Source: Artemia franciscana (Eukaryota > Arthropoda > Branchiopoda > Anostraca > Artemiidae). From it: a stretch of 64,000 bases of DNA. The notes below the pieces were generated by a model. That model saw only the letters and a list, made by a program, of their open reading frames with translations. It made no database searches and was not told the DNA's origin. Below are positions 9,555 through 21,127 of this stretch, one piece after another. The stretch covers positions 24,726,018 to 24,790,017 of the forward strand of contig NC_088867.1 of NCBI RefSeq assembly GCF_032884065.1. The letters run 5' to 3'. A program made the translations under genes and the position numbers. Each line of letters begins with the position of its first letter. Within the stretch, counting starts at the first letter, position 1.

Positions 9555-9622
<68 letters not shown>
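9545..9622. repeat. (TA)n microsatellite
   Basis: About 78 bases of TA between the LINE ORF1 region and the AAATAAGTTGTTTG start of a Helitron fragment. Confidence 0.9.
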
Positions 9623-9628
<6 letters not shown>

Positions 9629-9764
9629 GTTGTTTGTGTGTGTGTGTGGTCTGTCGGGTGACGTCATGTTTGTGTGTTGACTTACGTCATGTTTTCGACT
9701 GACGAAATTACAGACCGGGACATCGGGACAGAAATGACGACCGGGACACCGGCACATCTTATCT
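9623..9764 (+). mobile_element. Helitron (H4) 5' fragment
   Basis: Starts with AAATAAGTTGTTTGTGTG, the second half of the Helitron 5' end, and carries the TGACGTCATG and GACCGGGACA motifs typical of the family. It is cut off where H3 begins at 9765; its own TC start has been lost in the (TA)n tract. Confidence 0.6.
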
Positions 9765-9846
9765 TCTATATATATAAAAATAAGTTGTCTGTCTCTGTGT
9801 CTGTCTGTGGATCAGGTGACGTCATGTTTCTGTGTTGACTGACGTC

Positions 9847-10218
9847 ATGAAATTAGTTGTCGTCATTTTTGCTTTGACGGTGACGTCATTAACGGTATTT
9901 AAGACATTTGTTCACGGAAAAATGTTTAATTGTAAAATGACTGAAGAACCTACAATGGCAACAGCCGAGGAAGCTGCTCAAAGAGTTTATGCCAAAAAAC
10001 TTGCTGCTGATAGAGAAAGTAAGAAAAGAAAGCGTTCCGAGGAATCACAAGAACAGCAAGAAAACAGGCTTGCGGCTAAAGAACGCAAAACCGCGCAGTT
10101 AGATGAAAATCCACCTGGACAGCGAGAGTCAAAACATATCAAAACTGAAAATGATAGCGATGATGATTGGGTTTGGGATTTTGACTTGGATAAGGTCATC
10201 AATGCCTACCAGATTTAA
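9847..10218 (+). pseudogene. Helitron-encoded N-terminal Rep leader, truncated ORF
   Basis: From ATG 9847 the frame gives 123 residues. After a hydrophobic start (LVVVIFALTVTSLTVF) come basic repeats of the kind ESQEQQENRLAAKERK, which match the ExxEQxExRLAAxR repeats found before the Rep domain of Helitron RepHel proteins. The end is acidic (DSDDDWVWDFDLDK). No HUH nuclease motif follows. It could be a neutral remnant or a small protein made by the element. The nuclear-localisation-like KKRKR is visible. Confidence 0.5.
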
Positions 10219-10339
10219 GTTAAAAAAACAAAGGTTCGTCGATATGTACTTCATAGTGACGCTGAAAAATAAAGAAGAAAAAGAAAACTGAAAAAAGAAA
10301 AAAGGTAAAAAACTAAAAAAAAAAAAAACTAAAAAGAAA

Positions 10340-10740
10340 AAACACTCAAAGAGAAATTACAGACCGGGACACAAATGACGACCGAGACAGAGGGAATATA
10401 AGTGACGACCGGGAACCTCAAAGAGAAATTACAGACTGGGACACCCGGACACAAATCACGACCGGGACACAGGGAATATAAATGACGACCGGGACACAGG
10501 GACACAACTACAACGGGGACGCCGGGGGCACAGGCGGGATATATAAATGACGACCGGGACACAGGGATTGTTCGAATAGAAATTACAGACCGGGACACAA
10601 ATGACGACCGGGACACAGGGAATATAAATGACGACCGGGACACTCAAAGAGAAATTACAAACTGAGACACTGGGACACAAATGACGACCGGGACACAGGG
10701 AATATAAATGACGACCGGGACACAGGGACACATCATTAGA
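10340..10740 (+). repeat. Minisatellite of GACGACCGGGACAC units
   Basis: At least ten irregular units built from GACGACCGGGACACAGGGA, ATATAAAT and CTCAAAGAGAAATTACAGAC. The same modules occur in the other Helitrons (7260-7480 minus, 11150-11330, 11650-12050). They lie between the coding remnants and belong to the Helitron family. Confidence 0.8.
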
Positions 10741-10893
10741 ATAATGAGGTATAGATCTGAATACGGATTGTTTTTCCCATGGACAATTATATGTTGCATG
10801 TTCAAGAGTCAGTAAACCTGACAATCTATTTATATGCACAGACAATGGGACAGCGAAGAATGTTGTATATTCGCATGTTTTACGTAGTTAAAA
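10741..10893 (+). pseudogene. Helitron Pif1-type helicase, C-terminal remnant
   Basis: One frame reads DLNTDCFSHGQLYVACSR, then a lysine-proline-aspartate stretch, [14 protein letters not shown] and a stop at TAA after VLRS. This is the C-terminal end (motif VI region) of Pif1-like Helitron helicases. Everything upstream of it has been replaced by the minisatellite. Confidence 0.75.
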
Positions 10894-11319
10894 ACATATA
10901 TTTATATCTATCTCTATTCACAGGTGGGACACAGGGACACAACTACAATGGCGCGTAACTAATATGGCGCGTAACGACTTACGCGTGCGGGGGGGGGCTT
11001 GGGGTGGCGCGAAGCGCCACCCCAACAGCTAGTATCTATATATATGAAAATAAGTTGTCTGTGTGTGTGTGTGTGTGTGTCTGTCGAGTGACGTCATGTT
11101 TGTGTGTCGACTGACGTCATGTTTTTGACTGACGAAATTACATACCGGGACATCGGGACAAATGACGACCGGTACACCGGCACGTAGGGAATATAAATGA
11201 CGACCGGGACACTCAAAGAGAAAGCGACTGGGACACAAGGAATGTCCGATTAGCAATCACCATCAACAAAGTACCGGGACACAAATGACGACCGGGACAC
11301 AGGGAGTATAAATGACGAC

Positions 11320-11590
11320 CAGGACTTAAGTAAAAAAAACTAAAAATACTAAAAAAAGGTAAAAATTACACAAAAACTAAAAAGAAAAAAAAGCTAAAAA
11401 CTAATAAAAAAACTAAATAAGCTAAAAAACTAAAAAAGAAAAAAAAAATAAAAAAGGAAAAAAAATGAAAAATAAAGGAGAAAAACAAAACTAAAAAAAA
11501 ATAAAAATAAAAAAAATAAAAAGAAAAAAGAAAAAAAAAAAAAAACTAAAAAAAAAAGTAAAAACCAAAAAAAAAAACTAAAAAGAAAAA
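11320..11590. repeat. A-rich minisatellite in Helitron H5
   Basis: Runs of A joined by CT, the complement of the T-rich blocks in H1 and H2, in keeping with its opposite orientation. Confidence 0.75.
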
Positions 11591-12049
11591 AGGGGAAAAA
11601 TACAAAAATTTATTTCATCATATACCATTTCAAAAACGAATGTATATACAGACCGGGATACAAATGACGACCGGGACACAGGGAATATAAATGACGACAG
11701 GGACCCAACTACAACGGGGACGCCGGGGGGCACAGGGGGATATATAAATGACGACGGGGACACAGGGAATGTTCGATTAGCAATCACCATCAACAAAGCT
11801 CGAGGGCAATCATTAGAATCATGAGGTATAACTAAAAAAACAAAAAAAAGGTAAAAAACTAAAACCTAAAAAAAAGACCAATTCAAAAACGAATGTATAT
11901 ACAGACCGGGACACCGGGACACCGGCACACAAGGAATATGAATGACGACCGGGACACATGGAATATAAATGACGACCGGGACACAACTACAACGGGGACG
12001 CCGGGGGGCACAGGGGGATATATAAATGACGACGGCGACACAGGGAATC

Positions 12050-12242
12050 GTCGATTAGCAATCACCATCAACAAAGCTCAAGGGCAATCATTAGAATCAT
12101 GAGGTATAGATCTGAATACGGATTGTTTTCCCATGGACCATTATATGTTGCATGTTCAAGAGTCGGTAAACCTGACAATCTTTTTATATGCACAGACAAT
12201 GGGACAGCAAAGAATGTTGTATATTCGCAAGTTTTACGTAGT
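12050..12242 (+). pseudogene. Helitron Pif1-type helicase, C-terminal remnant
   Basis: LAITINKAQGQSLES (12053-12100) is followed by a stop. After a frameshift caused by a lost T in TTTTCC, the reading continues [23 protein letters not shown] and ends VLRS-stop. Q and G of KAQGQS correspond to a conserved helicase motif. Confidence 0.75.
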
Positions 12243-12246
12243 TAAA

Positions 12247-12357
<111 letters not shown>

Positions 12358-12493
12358 GTATTCACAGGTGGGACATAGGGACACAACTACAATGGCGCGT
12401 AACGACTTACGCGCGCGGGGGTGCTTGGGGGGGGCGCGGAGTGCCCCTACCAACTAGGTGTTGGGGTGGCGCGAAGCGCCACCCCAACAGCTC

Positions 12494-12495
<2 letters not shown>

Positions 12496-12559
<64 letters not shown>
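12496..12559. repeat. (TA)n microsatellite
   Basis: About 64 bases of TA between the end of Helitron H5 and resumption of the LINE. Confidence 0.95.
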
Positions 12560-12562
<3 letters not shown>

Positions 12563-14401
12563 TCTTTTTTTCTGGTCGTCATCATGGTTTGCTTAGAAAT
12601 CAAATACGATCTTGCCGTAATAATCATGATCCGTTTTTTGTCTTTTGTTGTCTTCTCTTTTGTTCTTTTTGTTTTTTATTGTAGATGTAGATCAGGTTCT
12701 TAAGTGTACAAATGTATTTTATTGCATTCAGTTATTAATTTCCCTTTCTTTGCCGTTTTGCCTGCCCCGTTTTGGGAGCGCGTCCAGCGATTATTTATCT
12801 ACTAAGAATGAATGTCTAAATTTACAAATGTTGGGAATAGGCTTGATAGGCTAGAGGCGGATCCGCTTGACCTTAAACAAATTAATAAATGAGCTTAAAT
12901 CGAATAAAAATATGTTTTCCAAAAAATCACGGTTACTCAATAAAAATACGCTACGACTATTAAAAGAAAGATTAAGTATAATGAATGATAATGGACCTTT
13001 CGAATCTGAGGATGTGAACCACGTCATGTATTTATTTTTAAAGCAGTTTAAGGAAATATTAGATGAGACATTCCCGGTGAAAAAGATTGGTCTGAGACGT
13101 TATCAATCTCCTAATAAGCCGTGGATAACCGAAGGCATGCTACGATCTATAAAGTTTAAAAATCAGTTATTCCGGAGGCAACTTAACTGTCCATCTAATG
13201 AAAATATTTCTGAATTTAAAAGGTATAAAAGTCAATTGTCAAAAATTCTTCGTTTGGAAAAAAGGAATTATTATGAACGTGAGTTTGTGAAAGTTCGTTT
13301 TTCTCCGAAAAAGACTTGTTTTCTAATTAACGAATGCCTTAGTAAAAGGAAGGACCAAAGTTTTCCAGATGAAATGTGCATGCCTCAAAATCAAGTACCT
13401 CTTAATGATAAGAAGGAAATAGCAGATGCCCTAAACCGGCATTTTGCTAAAATAGGGGAAAAAACTGCTGAGTCTGCTGCCTCATCAGGGTCAAGTAGTC
13501 AAAATAAAAATGACTTTAGAAATTTCCTTTCGCCATCACATGATAAGTCAATATTTTTAACACCGGTTTCTGAACAAGAATTAAAGAATGTAGTTGCTCT
13601 TTTGAAAAATGGTCATTCTGAGGGTATTGATGGATCATCGACATTTCTGTTGAAAGAAATACTACTCCAAATTTCGCACATTTTATGTCATATAATAAAC
13701 CTGGCATTTAAAAATGGGACGTTTCCTTCGTCGTTAAAAGACTCAAGAATATTGGCTCTTTACAAAGGAAGAGAGAAAACAAATCCATCAAATTATAGGC
13801 CTATATCACTCCTGTTGGATTTTTCCAAAATAATTGAACGTTGTCTGTATAATAGAATAGTGCGTTTTTTAGATCATTTTGAAATGATAAATCACCTTCA
13901 GTTCGGATTTTGCAAGTGTCACTCTACCGATCATGCTGTCCTATTGCTAACACAGCATGTCCATGATAATCTTGACCATGTAGAAATTCCAGCTTCCATT
14001 TTTCTTGACATTAAAAAAGCGTTTGATTCAATATCTCATATTATTTCAATACATAAGTTGGATCATTACGGTATAAGAGGGCAAGCAAAATCCCTAATAG
14101 CATCTTATATTAAGGACCGTTCTCAGAATGTTGATGGAGGTAATGTTTCATCTGAAATGACTCGTCAATCTAATACCGCTGGTGTCCCGCAAGGGTCAAT
14201 ACTTGGTCCCCTACTTTTCTTAATTTATGTGAACGACCTGAATTATTTAATGAGAATATTTGGTTTAAATTTGCAATTTGTAGATGACACTGCGTGTACT
14301 GTCGCAGGGAAAGATGTGAGCTGTTTGAAACTTGCATTGGAAGAAGCTTTCAACCATCTTCTATTGTGGCTTGAGTCAAATTACATAGCTCTTAACGCTG
14401 A

Positions 14402-16145
14402 TTAAATAAAAAAAAACTAGTTTTTTTAACTGAAAGTAAGGAGCGACATTAAAACTTAAAACGAACAGAAATTACTCCGTATATGAAATGGGTTGTCCCC
14501 TCCGCAGTCCCTCGCTCTTTATGCTAAAGTTTGACTCTTTGCCACAATTCTACTTTTTAAAACAATTAAAAACTTTAGCGTAAAGAGCGTGGGACTGCGG
14601 AGGGGACAACCCATTTCATATACGGAGTAATTTCTATTCGTTTTAAGTTTTAATGTCGCTCATTACTTTCAGTTAAAAAACTAGTTTTTTTTTATTTAAT
14701 TTCTGAACGTTTTTGAATTAATGCATGTTTGATTTTGGCTCTCCGCACATAAATTATTGAAATGAAATTAGTATATTAATTTTTTTTGGCTAAATGGCTT
14801 TCTCTTAGTTTTGATCAGACGATTTTGAGAAATAAGGGGTGGGGAAGGAGGCCTAGCTGCCCTCCAATTTTTCGGTTACTTAAAAAGGCTACTAGAACTT
14901 TTAATATTCAACGAACGTTTTTATTAGTAAAAAATATACGTAACTTAAGAATTAACTTACGTAACAAACTTTTATATTCTTATATTTTTATTATGTGTAC
15001 GAGGGGGTTTGTACCCTCGTTAATACCTCGCTCTTTACACTAAATCGTAAGTTTTGTCCCAATTCTTTAAGAATGACCCCTGAATCAAAAAGGCCGTAGA
15101 ATAAATAGTTGAAATCGCTAAAAATATTTTAGCATAAAGAGCGAGGTATTTATCTCCTCCTAAATACCTCGCTCTTTATGCTAAAGTATTTTTAGAACCC
15201 CTCATATGCGTAATAATCTCTGTTCGTTTTAAATTTCAATGCTATTCCTTACTTTCATTTGAAAAAACGTTTTCATGTTTATTTTTTCATTGTTTTTTTT
15301 TAAAGTAATGCTAGAAAATCCTGCGCCCTTTTCTTTGAATTTTTCTTCCCCCATGACATATTCCTCAAAGGAAAGATCCTCCCACAAAGCCCTCTCCCAT
15401 CAACCCCACCCCCAAACCAAAAAATCCCCATGAAAACGTCTGTACACTTCCCAATAACCATTACTATATGTAAACACTGGTCAAAGTTTGTAACTTGCAG
15501 CCCCTCCCTCAGGGATTTTGGGGGAGTAAGTCATTCCCAAAGACATAGTTATTATGGTTTTCGACTATGCTGAACAAAATGGCTATCTTAAAATTTTAAT
15601 CTGTTGACTTTTGGAAAAAAAATGAGCATGGGAGGGGGCCAATTTGCCCTCCAATTTTTTTGGTCACTTAAAAAGGACACTAGAACTTTTCATTTCCGTT
15701 AGAATGAGCCCTCTCGCGACATTCTAGGACCACTTGGTCGATGAGATGACCCTTGGAAAAAAAAAACAAAACAAATAAACACGCACCCGTGATTTGTCTT
15801 CTGGCAAAAAATACAAAATTCCACATTTTTTAGATAGGAGCTTGAAATTTTTGCTATAGAGTTCTCTGATATACCGAATGCGATAGTGTGATTTTCGTTA
15901 AGATTCTATGACTTTTAGGGGATGTTTCCCCCTTTTTTCCAAAATAGGGCAAATTTTCTCAGGCTCGTAACTTTTGATGACAAAGACTAAATTAATTGAA
16001 ACTTATATATTTAGAATCAGCGTAAAAATTCGATTCTTTTGATGTATCTTTTAGCATCAAAATTTTTAGCATCCGTTTTTTAGAATTTCGTTTACTATTG
16101 AGCCGGGTCGCCCCTTACTACAGTTCCTTACCACGAACTGTTTGA
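14402..16145 (+). mobile_element. FB17 foldback element, copy A1
   Basis: Starts TTAAATAAAAA after an A, carries the foldback hairpin (arms about 14412-14530 and 14575-14697, four or so mismatches), the body, and ends with a slightly altered 3' hairpin and CTGTTTGA at 16145. There is no ORF of note. With A2 it forms the insertion in the LINE RT. Confidence 0.85.
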
Positions 16146-16477
16146 AAAGATAATAATTCGGTATTTCGGGGCTTCTGACATTATTACTCCTTGGCGGAAG
16201 TTAGGCTCAAAATTGAAAAAGGATTATATTTTTTCTCTAGGCCCCTTCCACCTCTTAGTTCGTTTATTTTCCCGTTAGTTTTCACCTGTTTTCGCTTTAT
16301 AGTTGTGTTATCTCTTAGCAGTTCTTTCGTTAGTTGAGTTATGGTTGTGGTATATATGTTTTATCGCTCGTATAGTTGTGTTATTTTCAAATTATACTCC
16401 ATAATAGAGAGGCTCCGAACACCCAGCATTGTATATTAAGCTCTTAATTTGACGTTTTTTTCTAACGTGACCAGATT
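16146..16477. other. Spacer between FB17 copies A1 and A2
   Basis: About 330 bases unlike FB17, with several GTTGTGTTAT-type words (for example near 16300, 16345 and 16375). It belongs to the LINE insertion as a whole and is not LINE sequence. Source not recognised. Confidence 0.5.
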
Positions 16478-17297
16478 CGTCCTGCGCCCTTTTCATTGAA
16501 TTTTTTCCCCCATGGCATATTTCTCCAAGGAAAGATCCTCCCACATAGCCCCCTCCCTCAACCCTACCCCCAAAACCAAAAAAAATCCCCCTGAAAACGT
16601 CTGTACACTTCCCAATAACCATTATTATATGTAAACACTGGTTGAAGTTTGTAACTTGCAACCCCTCCCCCAGGGACTGTGGGGGAGTAAGTCATACCCA
16701 AAAACATAGTTATTATGATTTTCGACTATGCTAAACAAAATGGCTATCTCAAAATCTTGATCCGTTGACTTTGGGGAAAAAATGAGCGTGGGAGAAGGCC
16801 TAGATGCCCTCCAATTTTTTTGGTCACTTAAAAAGGGCACTAGAACTTTTCATTTCCGTTAGAATGAGCCCTCTTGCGATATTCTAGGACCACTTGGTCG
16901 ATACGAGAACCCCTGGAAAAAAAAAACAAACAAATAAACACGCACCCGTGATTTGTCTTCTGGCAAAAAATGCAAAATTCCACATTTTTGTAGATAGGAG
17001 CTTGAAACTTCTACAGTAGGGTTCTCTGATACGCTGAATCTGATGGTGTCATTTTCGTTAAGATCTTACGACTTTTAGGGGGTGTTTCCCCCTATTTTCC
17101 TAAATAAGGCAAATTTTCTCAGGCTCGTAACTTTTGATGGCTAAGACTAAACTTGATGAAACTTATATATTTAAAATCAGCATTAAAATGCGATTCTTTT
17201 GATGTAGCTATTGATATCAAAATTCAATTTTTTAGAGTTTTGGTTACTATTGAGCCGGATCGCTCCTTACTACAGTTCGTTACCACGAACTGTTTGA
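16478..17297 (+). mobile_element. FB17 foldback element, copy A2 (3' half)
   Basis: Begins in the body (CCTGCGCCCTTTTCATTGAA) and runs to a perfect 3' hairpin and CTGTTTGA. The next base, T at 17298, completes the interrupted LINE codon. The 5' foldback part is absent. Confidence 0.85.
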
Positions 17298-18026
17298 TAA
17301 AACGAAATTTGTCGTTTTCTCGCGTTGTAACACTGCAGTTCCTGAGCTTCAACTAATTGAATCAAATGATTTTAAAATAAAGATTTCACGAGCAGCAACT
17401 ATGCGATACCTCGGAGTCCTCCTTGACTCTAATCTATCATGGAAGCCTCATATATCTAATCTGCGGATGAAATTGGGGAGAAATATAGGTATAATGCGAA
17501 TACTCAGGTCATCCCTTCTCTTTGAAGCAATGAGATCACTTTATTATGCACTTATTCATTCTCATTTAATGTTTTCATCCCTTGTTTACCTTAACACATT
17601 TAGTTCTCATATTATGCCACTTCAGAGACAACAGAACAAAGCTTTGCGGGTTCTTAAGGGCTATTTGCCTTCCCCTAAATTATATCCAGCGAAGTCATCA
17701 GCTGATTCTCTGTATTGCTTCCTTAATATTCTTCCTTTAAGACATTTTGTGCCGGTTGAATCTATCCTTTTCGATTTGAAGTATGGCCGTGGTTTGCTTC
17801 CCTCGTTTTTTTTTTCTGGAACCTTTTCCCACTTAAAAATATTGACCACGGCCATTTAACTAGAAATTTCAATAAATTATATCAGCCAAGAATAATAAAT
17901 GAAAGATCGAAACTTTCCTTTCGAAACTCGGTAATTCGGTATTGGAATATTTATACGTTTAAATTGGATACTTCAAAATCAATTAAAACAGCTAAACGAA
18001 AACTTAAATTTACGTTGATTTATTGA

Positions 18027-18395
18027 TAATTTTTTGTGATAAGTGAATTGCTGTTGGTTGGTGGGGGTCGCCTTTGGGATGTTAAGTTTGTTCCCATTTT
18101 ATATGGTTTTTTATGATACTGGACCTGGGCATTCTCCAGGGTTCTTATTATCTTTTATTTATTTTTATGTTTATTTCGCTGGACGCGTCAACGGGTGGTG
18201 CTGTTGACCGGGCTATTGACGGGGGAATATGTTTAATTACACTTGTTTGAATTGTATGTAGCGAAGTATGGATGTTGTTTTTATTTAAAGAAGTTTTTTT
18301 TTTCCATCCCGTGCATTACGAATTTGTCTTCTCAGCCGGGCTTTGGACATTTTGTAACTTGTCTTATTATTAAAATGAACCTGAACCTAAAGATT
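18027..18395 (+). mobile_element. LINE-A 3' untranslated region and tail
   Basis: Follows the ORF2 stop and ends near AATGAACCTGAACC, a short tandem 6-mer of the kind that closes L2/CR1-type LINEs in place of poly-A. FB17 copy B starts 17 bases further on. Confidence 0.6.
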
Positions 18396-18411
18396 GGAGC
18401 TTGAAATCTAA

Positions 18412-20048
18412 TTAAATAAAAAAACAAGTTTTTTTAAATGAAAGTAAGGAGCAACATTAAAACTTGAAACGAACAGAAATTACTCCGTATATGAAAGGGG
18501 CTTTTCCTCCTTAACGTCCGCTCTTTACGCTAAAGTTTCTTACTGTTTTAAAAATTGAGTTAAGAGAAAGAGTCAAACTTTAGCGTAAAGAGCGAGGCGT
18601 TGTGGAGGAAAAGCTCCTTTCATATACGGAGCAATTTCTGTTCGTTTTAAGTTTTAGTGTTGCTCCTTACTTTCATTTAAGAAAACTTATTTTTCTGATT
18701 TAATTTCTGGACGTTTTTGAATTAATGCATGTTTTGATTTTGGCTCTCCGCACATAAATAATCAATACAAAATTTGCATATTGATTAATTGCAATTAATC
18801 GGAAGATCTTGAGAAAAAAGGAGCGAGGGAGGAGGCCTAGTTTCCCTCCAATTTTTTTATTACTTAAAAAAGCAACTAGAACTTTTAATTTTTTACAAAC
18901 GTTTTCATTGGTAAAAAATATACGTAACCTACGAATTAACTCACGTAACGAACTTCTATATTCGTATGTTTTTATTGCGTATATGATTTGGTTCAACCCT
19001 CGTCGATACCTCGCTCTTTACACTTAAGCTTAAATTTTGTCCCAATTCCTTAAGAATGACTCTCTGAATCACAAAGGCCGTAGAACAAATAGTTGAAATT
19101 ACTAAAAATACTTTAGCGTAAAGAGTGAGGAATAACGAGGAGGTAAGCCCCTCATATGAGTAATAATTTGTGTTCGTTTTAAGTTTTAATGCTGCTCCTT
19201 ACTTTCAGTAGAAAAACCTTTTCATATTTACTTTTTCATTGTTTTTTTTTCAAATAATGCTAGAAAATCCTGCGCCTCCTTCATTGAAATTCTCTTCCCC
19301 CATGAGAAGTTTCTCCATGGAAATATCCTCCCACGTAAACCCTCCCCTCCTCAACTCTCCCCCCGAAACCAAAAACGTCTGTACACTTCCCAGTAACCAT
19401 TACTATATCTAAACACAGGTCAAAGTTTGTAACTTGCAGCCCCTCCCACGGGGACTGCGAGGGAGTAAGTCGTCCCTAAAGACATATTTATTAGGTTTTT
19501 CGACTATGGTGAATAAAATGGCTATCTCAGAATTTTGATCCGGTGACTTTTGGGAAAAAATGAGCGTGGGAGGGGGCCTAGGTGCCCTCCAATTTTCCGT
19601 TAAAATGAGCCCTCTCGCGACATTCTAGGACCACTCAATCGATACGATCACCCCTTGAAAAAAAACAAACAAAAAAAAAACAAATAAACACGCATCCGTG
19701 ATCTGTCTTCTGGCAAAAAATGCGATATTCCACATTTTTGTAGATATGAGCTTGAAACTTCTACAATATGGTTCTCTGATACACTGAATCTGATGCTGTG
19801 ATTTCCGTTAAGATTGTATGACTTTTAGGGGGTGTTTCCCCCTATTTTCTAAAATGAGGCCAATTTTCTGAGGCTTGTAACTTTTGATGGGTATAACCGA
19901 TCTTGATGAAACTTATATATTTAAAATCAGCATTAAAATGCGATTCTTTTGATGTAACTATTGTTATCAAAATTTCCATTTTTTAGAGTTTCGGTTACTA
20001 TTGAGCCGGGTCGCTCCTTATTACAGTTCGTTACCACGAACTGTTGGA
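18412..20048 (+). mobile_element. FB17 foldback element, copy B
   Basis: About 1.64 kb from TTAAATAAAA to CTGTTGGA. The hairpin arms share copy-specific variants (AAATGAAAG for AACTGAAAG, GAGCAAC for GAGCGAC, GCTTTTCCTCC), but the distal parts have begun to diverge. Confidence 0.85.
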
Positions 20049-20059
20049 TAAGGGGATTT

Positions 20060-20310
20060 TCAATTAAATCGCTTACTTTTCTGCGGTGGTTCCCCTTTTT
20101 CAAAAAAAAAAAAAACAAGCAAATTTTCTCCGATTTTTGGTTTGAGTGGGAAACAATAAACTGAAAGAATTTATATATTTAGAATCAGCTTAAAAAGCCA
20201 ATACTGCAGGTATAGCAATTGGCTTGAGAATTCCATTTTTAGTTTTGGTGAATACTGGTCTAAGTTGCTTTGTACTACCAGCTTTTTTTTATCACAAACT
20301 ATTTGACAAG
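20060..20310 (+). mobile_element. Old FB17 3'-end fragment
   Basis: Strongly diverged copy of the last ~230 bases: TTTATATATTTAGAATCAGC, CATTTTTAGTTTTGGTGAAT and a decayed terminal hairpin ending ACTATTTGACAAG. Its divergence shows that the family has been active over a long time. Confidence 0.55.
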
Positions 20311-21125
20311 ATTCTTTTGTGACGAAAATTTTTGTGAACCTGCTCATTTTATTTAGTTGAATAAGACGATAAAAGAAAAAAGCTAATTTGACAGCTGGAT
20401 AACAAATTTAATTTTTTTTTTCTTTCTCTATTCTATTTTATTACTTTGTGAATAAATATGGAATGTAAGTTCAAGGGGGAGAAAGGTCCTGTTATGAAAT
20501 AGGTACATTTTTCATGGCCATTATAAAATCAAAACGTGATATCTATGCAGGCAGGATGATTTTTTAGGATCTCTATCTGTAAACTATTTCATGGCATAGA
20601 TAACTGCATAAAGACAAGTGTACATCTCTTACAGTCTACGGAAGTTATAAATCCTTCTGCAATTTTTGTTTGATTTTGATTTTCTGATTAAATGCATAAT
20701 AATAAAAATATTATTGATTAAATAAATTGGTCCCTTTGCCAGGAATCCTTGTCGTTTGAAATTTACTGTATTTTATTTTGCAAGCAATTTCATTGCTCTT
20801 TTTATTTGAGAGTTTTTTCTAAGAGTATTTAAAATAAACTTATTGCTACAAAAAAAAATTCCTTAAATATATTCCCTTTCACCCAACCACCACTGAAAAA
20901 TTTTCTGCTGGCACCCTGTTTTCTTAAACTTTGTTGTTCATAAGTTTGTACAAACCACCAAGCTAATAACTTTCATTATACCATAGCCAAAAAATATAAA
21001 TAATCTAATTTTTGCTAATTAAATTTAACTAAGTTTTTTTGTTAACTAATTTCAAACACAACATTTCTCGTTCTTAACTAATTCTTGAAACATTTTTTTT
21101 TCGTAAACTAATTTATAATATGAAC
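20311..21125. other. No recognised feature
   Basis: AT-rich sequence without coding signals or similarity to other parts of the window. Confidence 0.5.
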
Positions 21126-21127
21126 TA

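Larger units (their letters stand above)
9765..11032 (+). mobile_element. Helitron (H3) with short coding remnant
   Basis: Begins with TCTATATATATAAAAATAAG and ends with a hairpin (arms GGGGTGGCGC and GCGCCACCCC, loop GAA), AACAG and CTAG at 11029-11032, followed by T. This is the canonical Helitron 3' structure. It contains a Rep-leader-like ORF (9847-10218), a GACGACCGGGACAC minisatellite (10340-10740) and a helicase C-terminal remnant (10741-10893). Catalytic Rep HUH motifs and helicase motifs I-V are absent, so it is a deletion derivative. Confidence 0.85.
12867..18026 (+). pseudogene. LINE-A ORF2: reverse transcriptase, split by a 2.9-kb insertion
   Basis: Residues from 12867 give the linker that follows the endonuclease in CR1/L2-like LINEs (LDETFPVKK, NKPWITEGML), then the RT: NYRPISLLLDFSK, FLDIKKAFDSISH (catalytic Asp), AGVPQGSILGPLLF and FVDDTA (FADD box with V for A). 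At 14401 the frame is cut by an FB17 composite and resumes at 17298. Joining the flanks gives GAT AAA ACG, restoring LNADKTKFVVFS with no base gained or lost. A second break is a +1 shift in a T-run near 17812. The correct frame then continues to a TGA at 18026 through LTRNFNKLYQPR and YWN, a usual LINE C-terminus. The endonuclease domain expected between ORF1 and 12867 is missing, so it was lost before or during the Helitron insertions. Confidence 0.85.

Noticed and set aside
10340-10740. CRISPR-like alternation of repeats
   Set aside because: Units abut and overlap irregularly without unique spacers of constant length, and the modules are part of a Helitron family in an animal genome.
14402-17297. 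4-bp target duplication TGAT for FB17
   Set aside because: TGAT is possible for the LINE insertion alone, but copies B, C and F do not show matching 4-base flanks, so a junction without duplication fits better.
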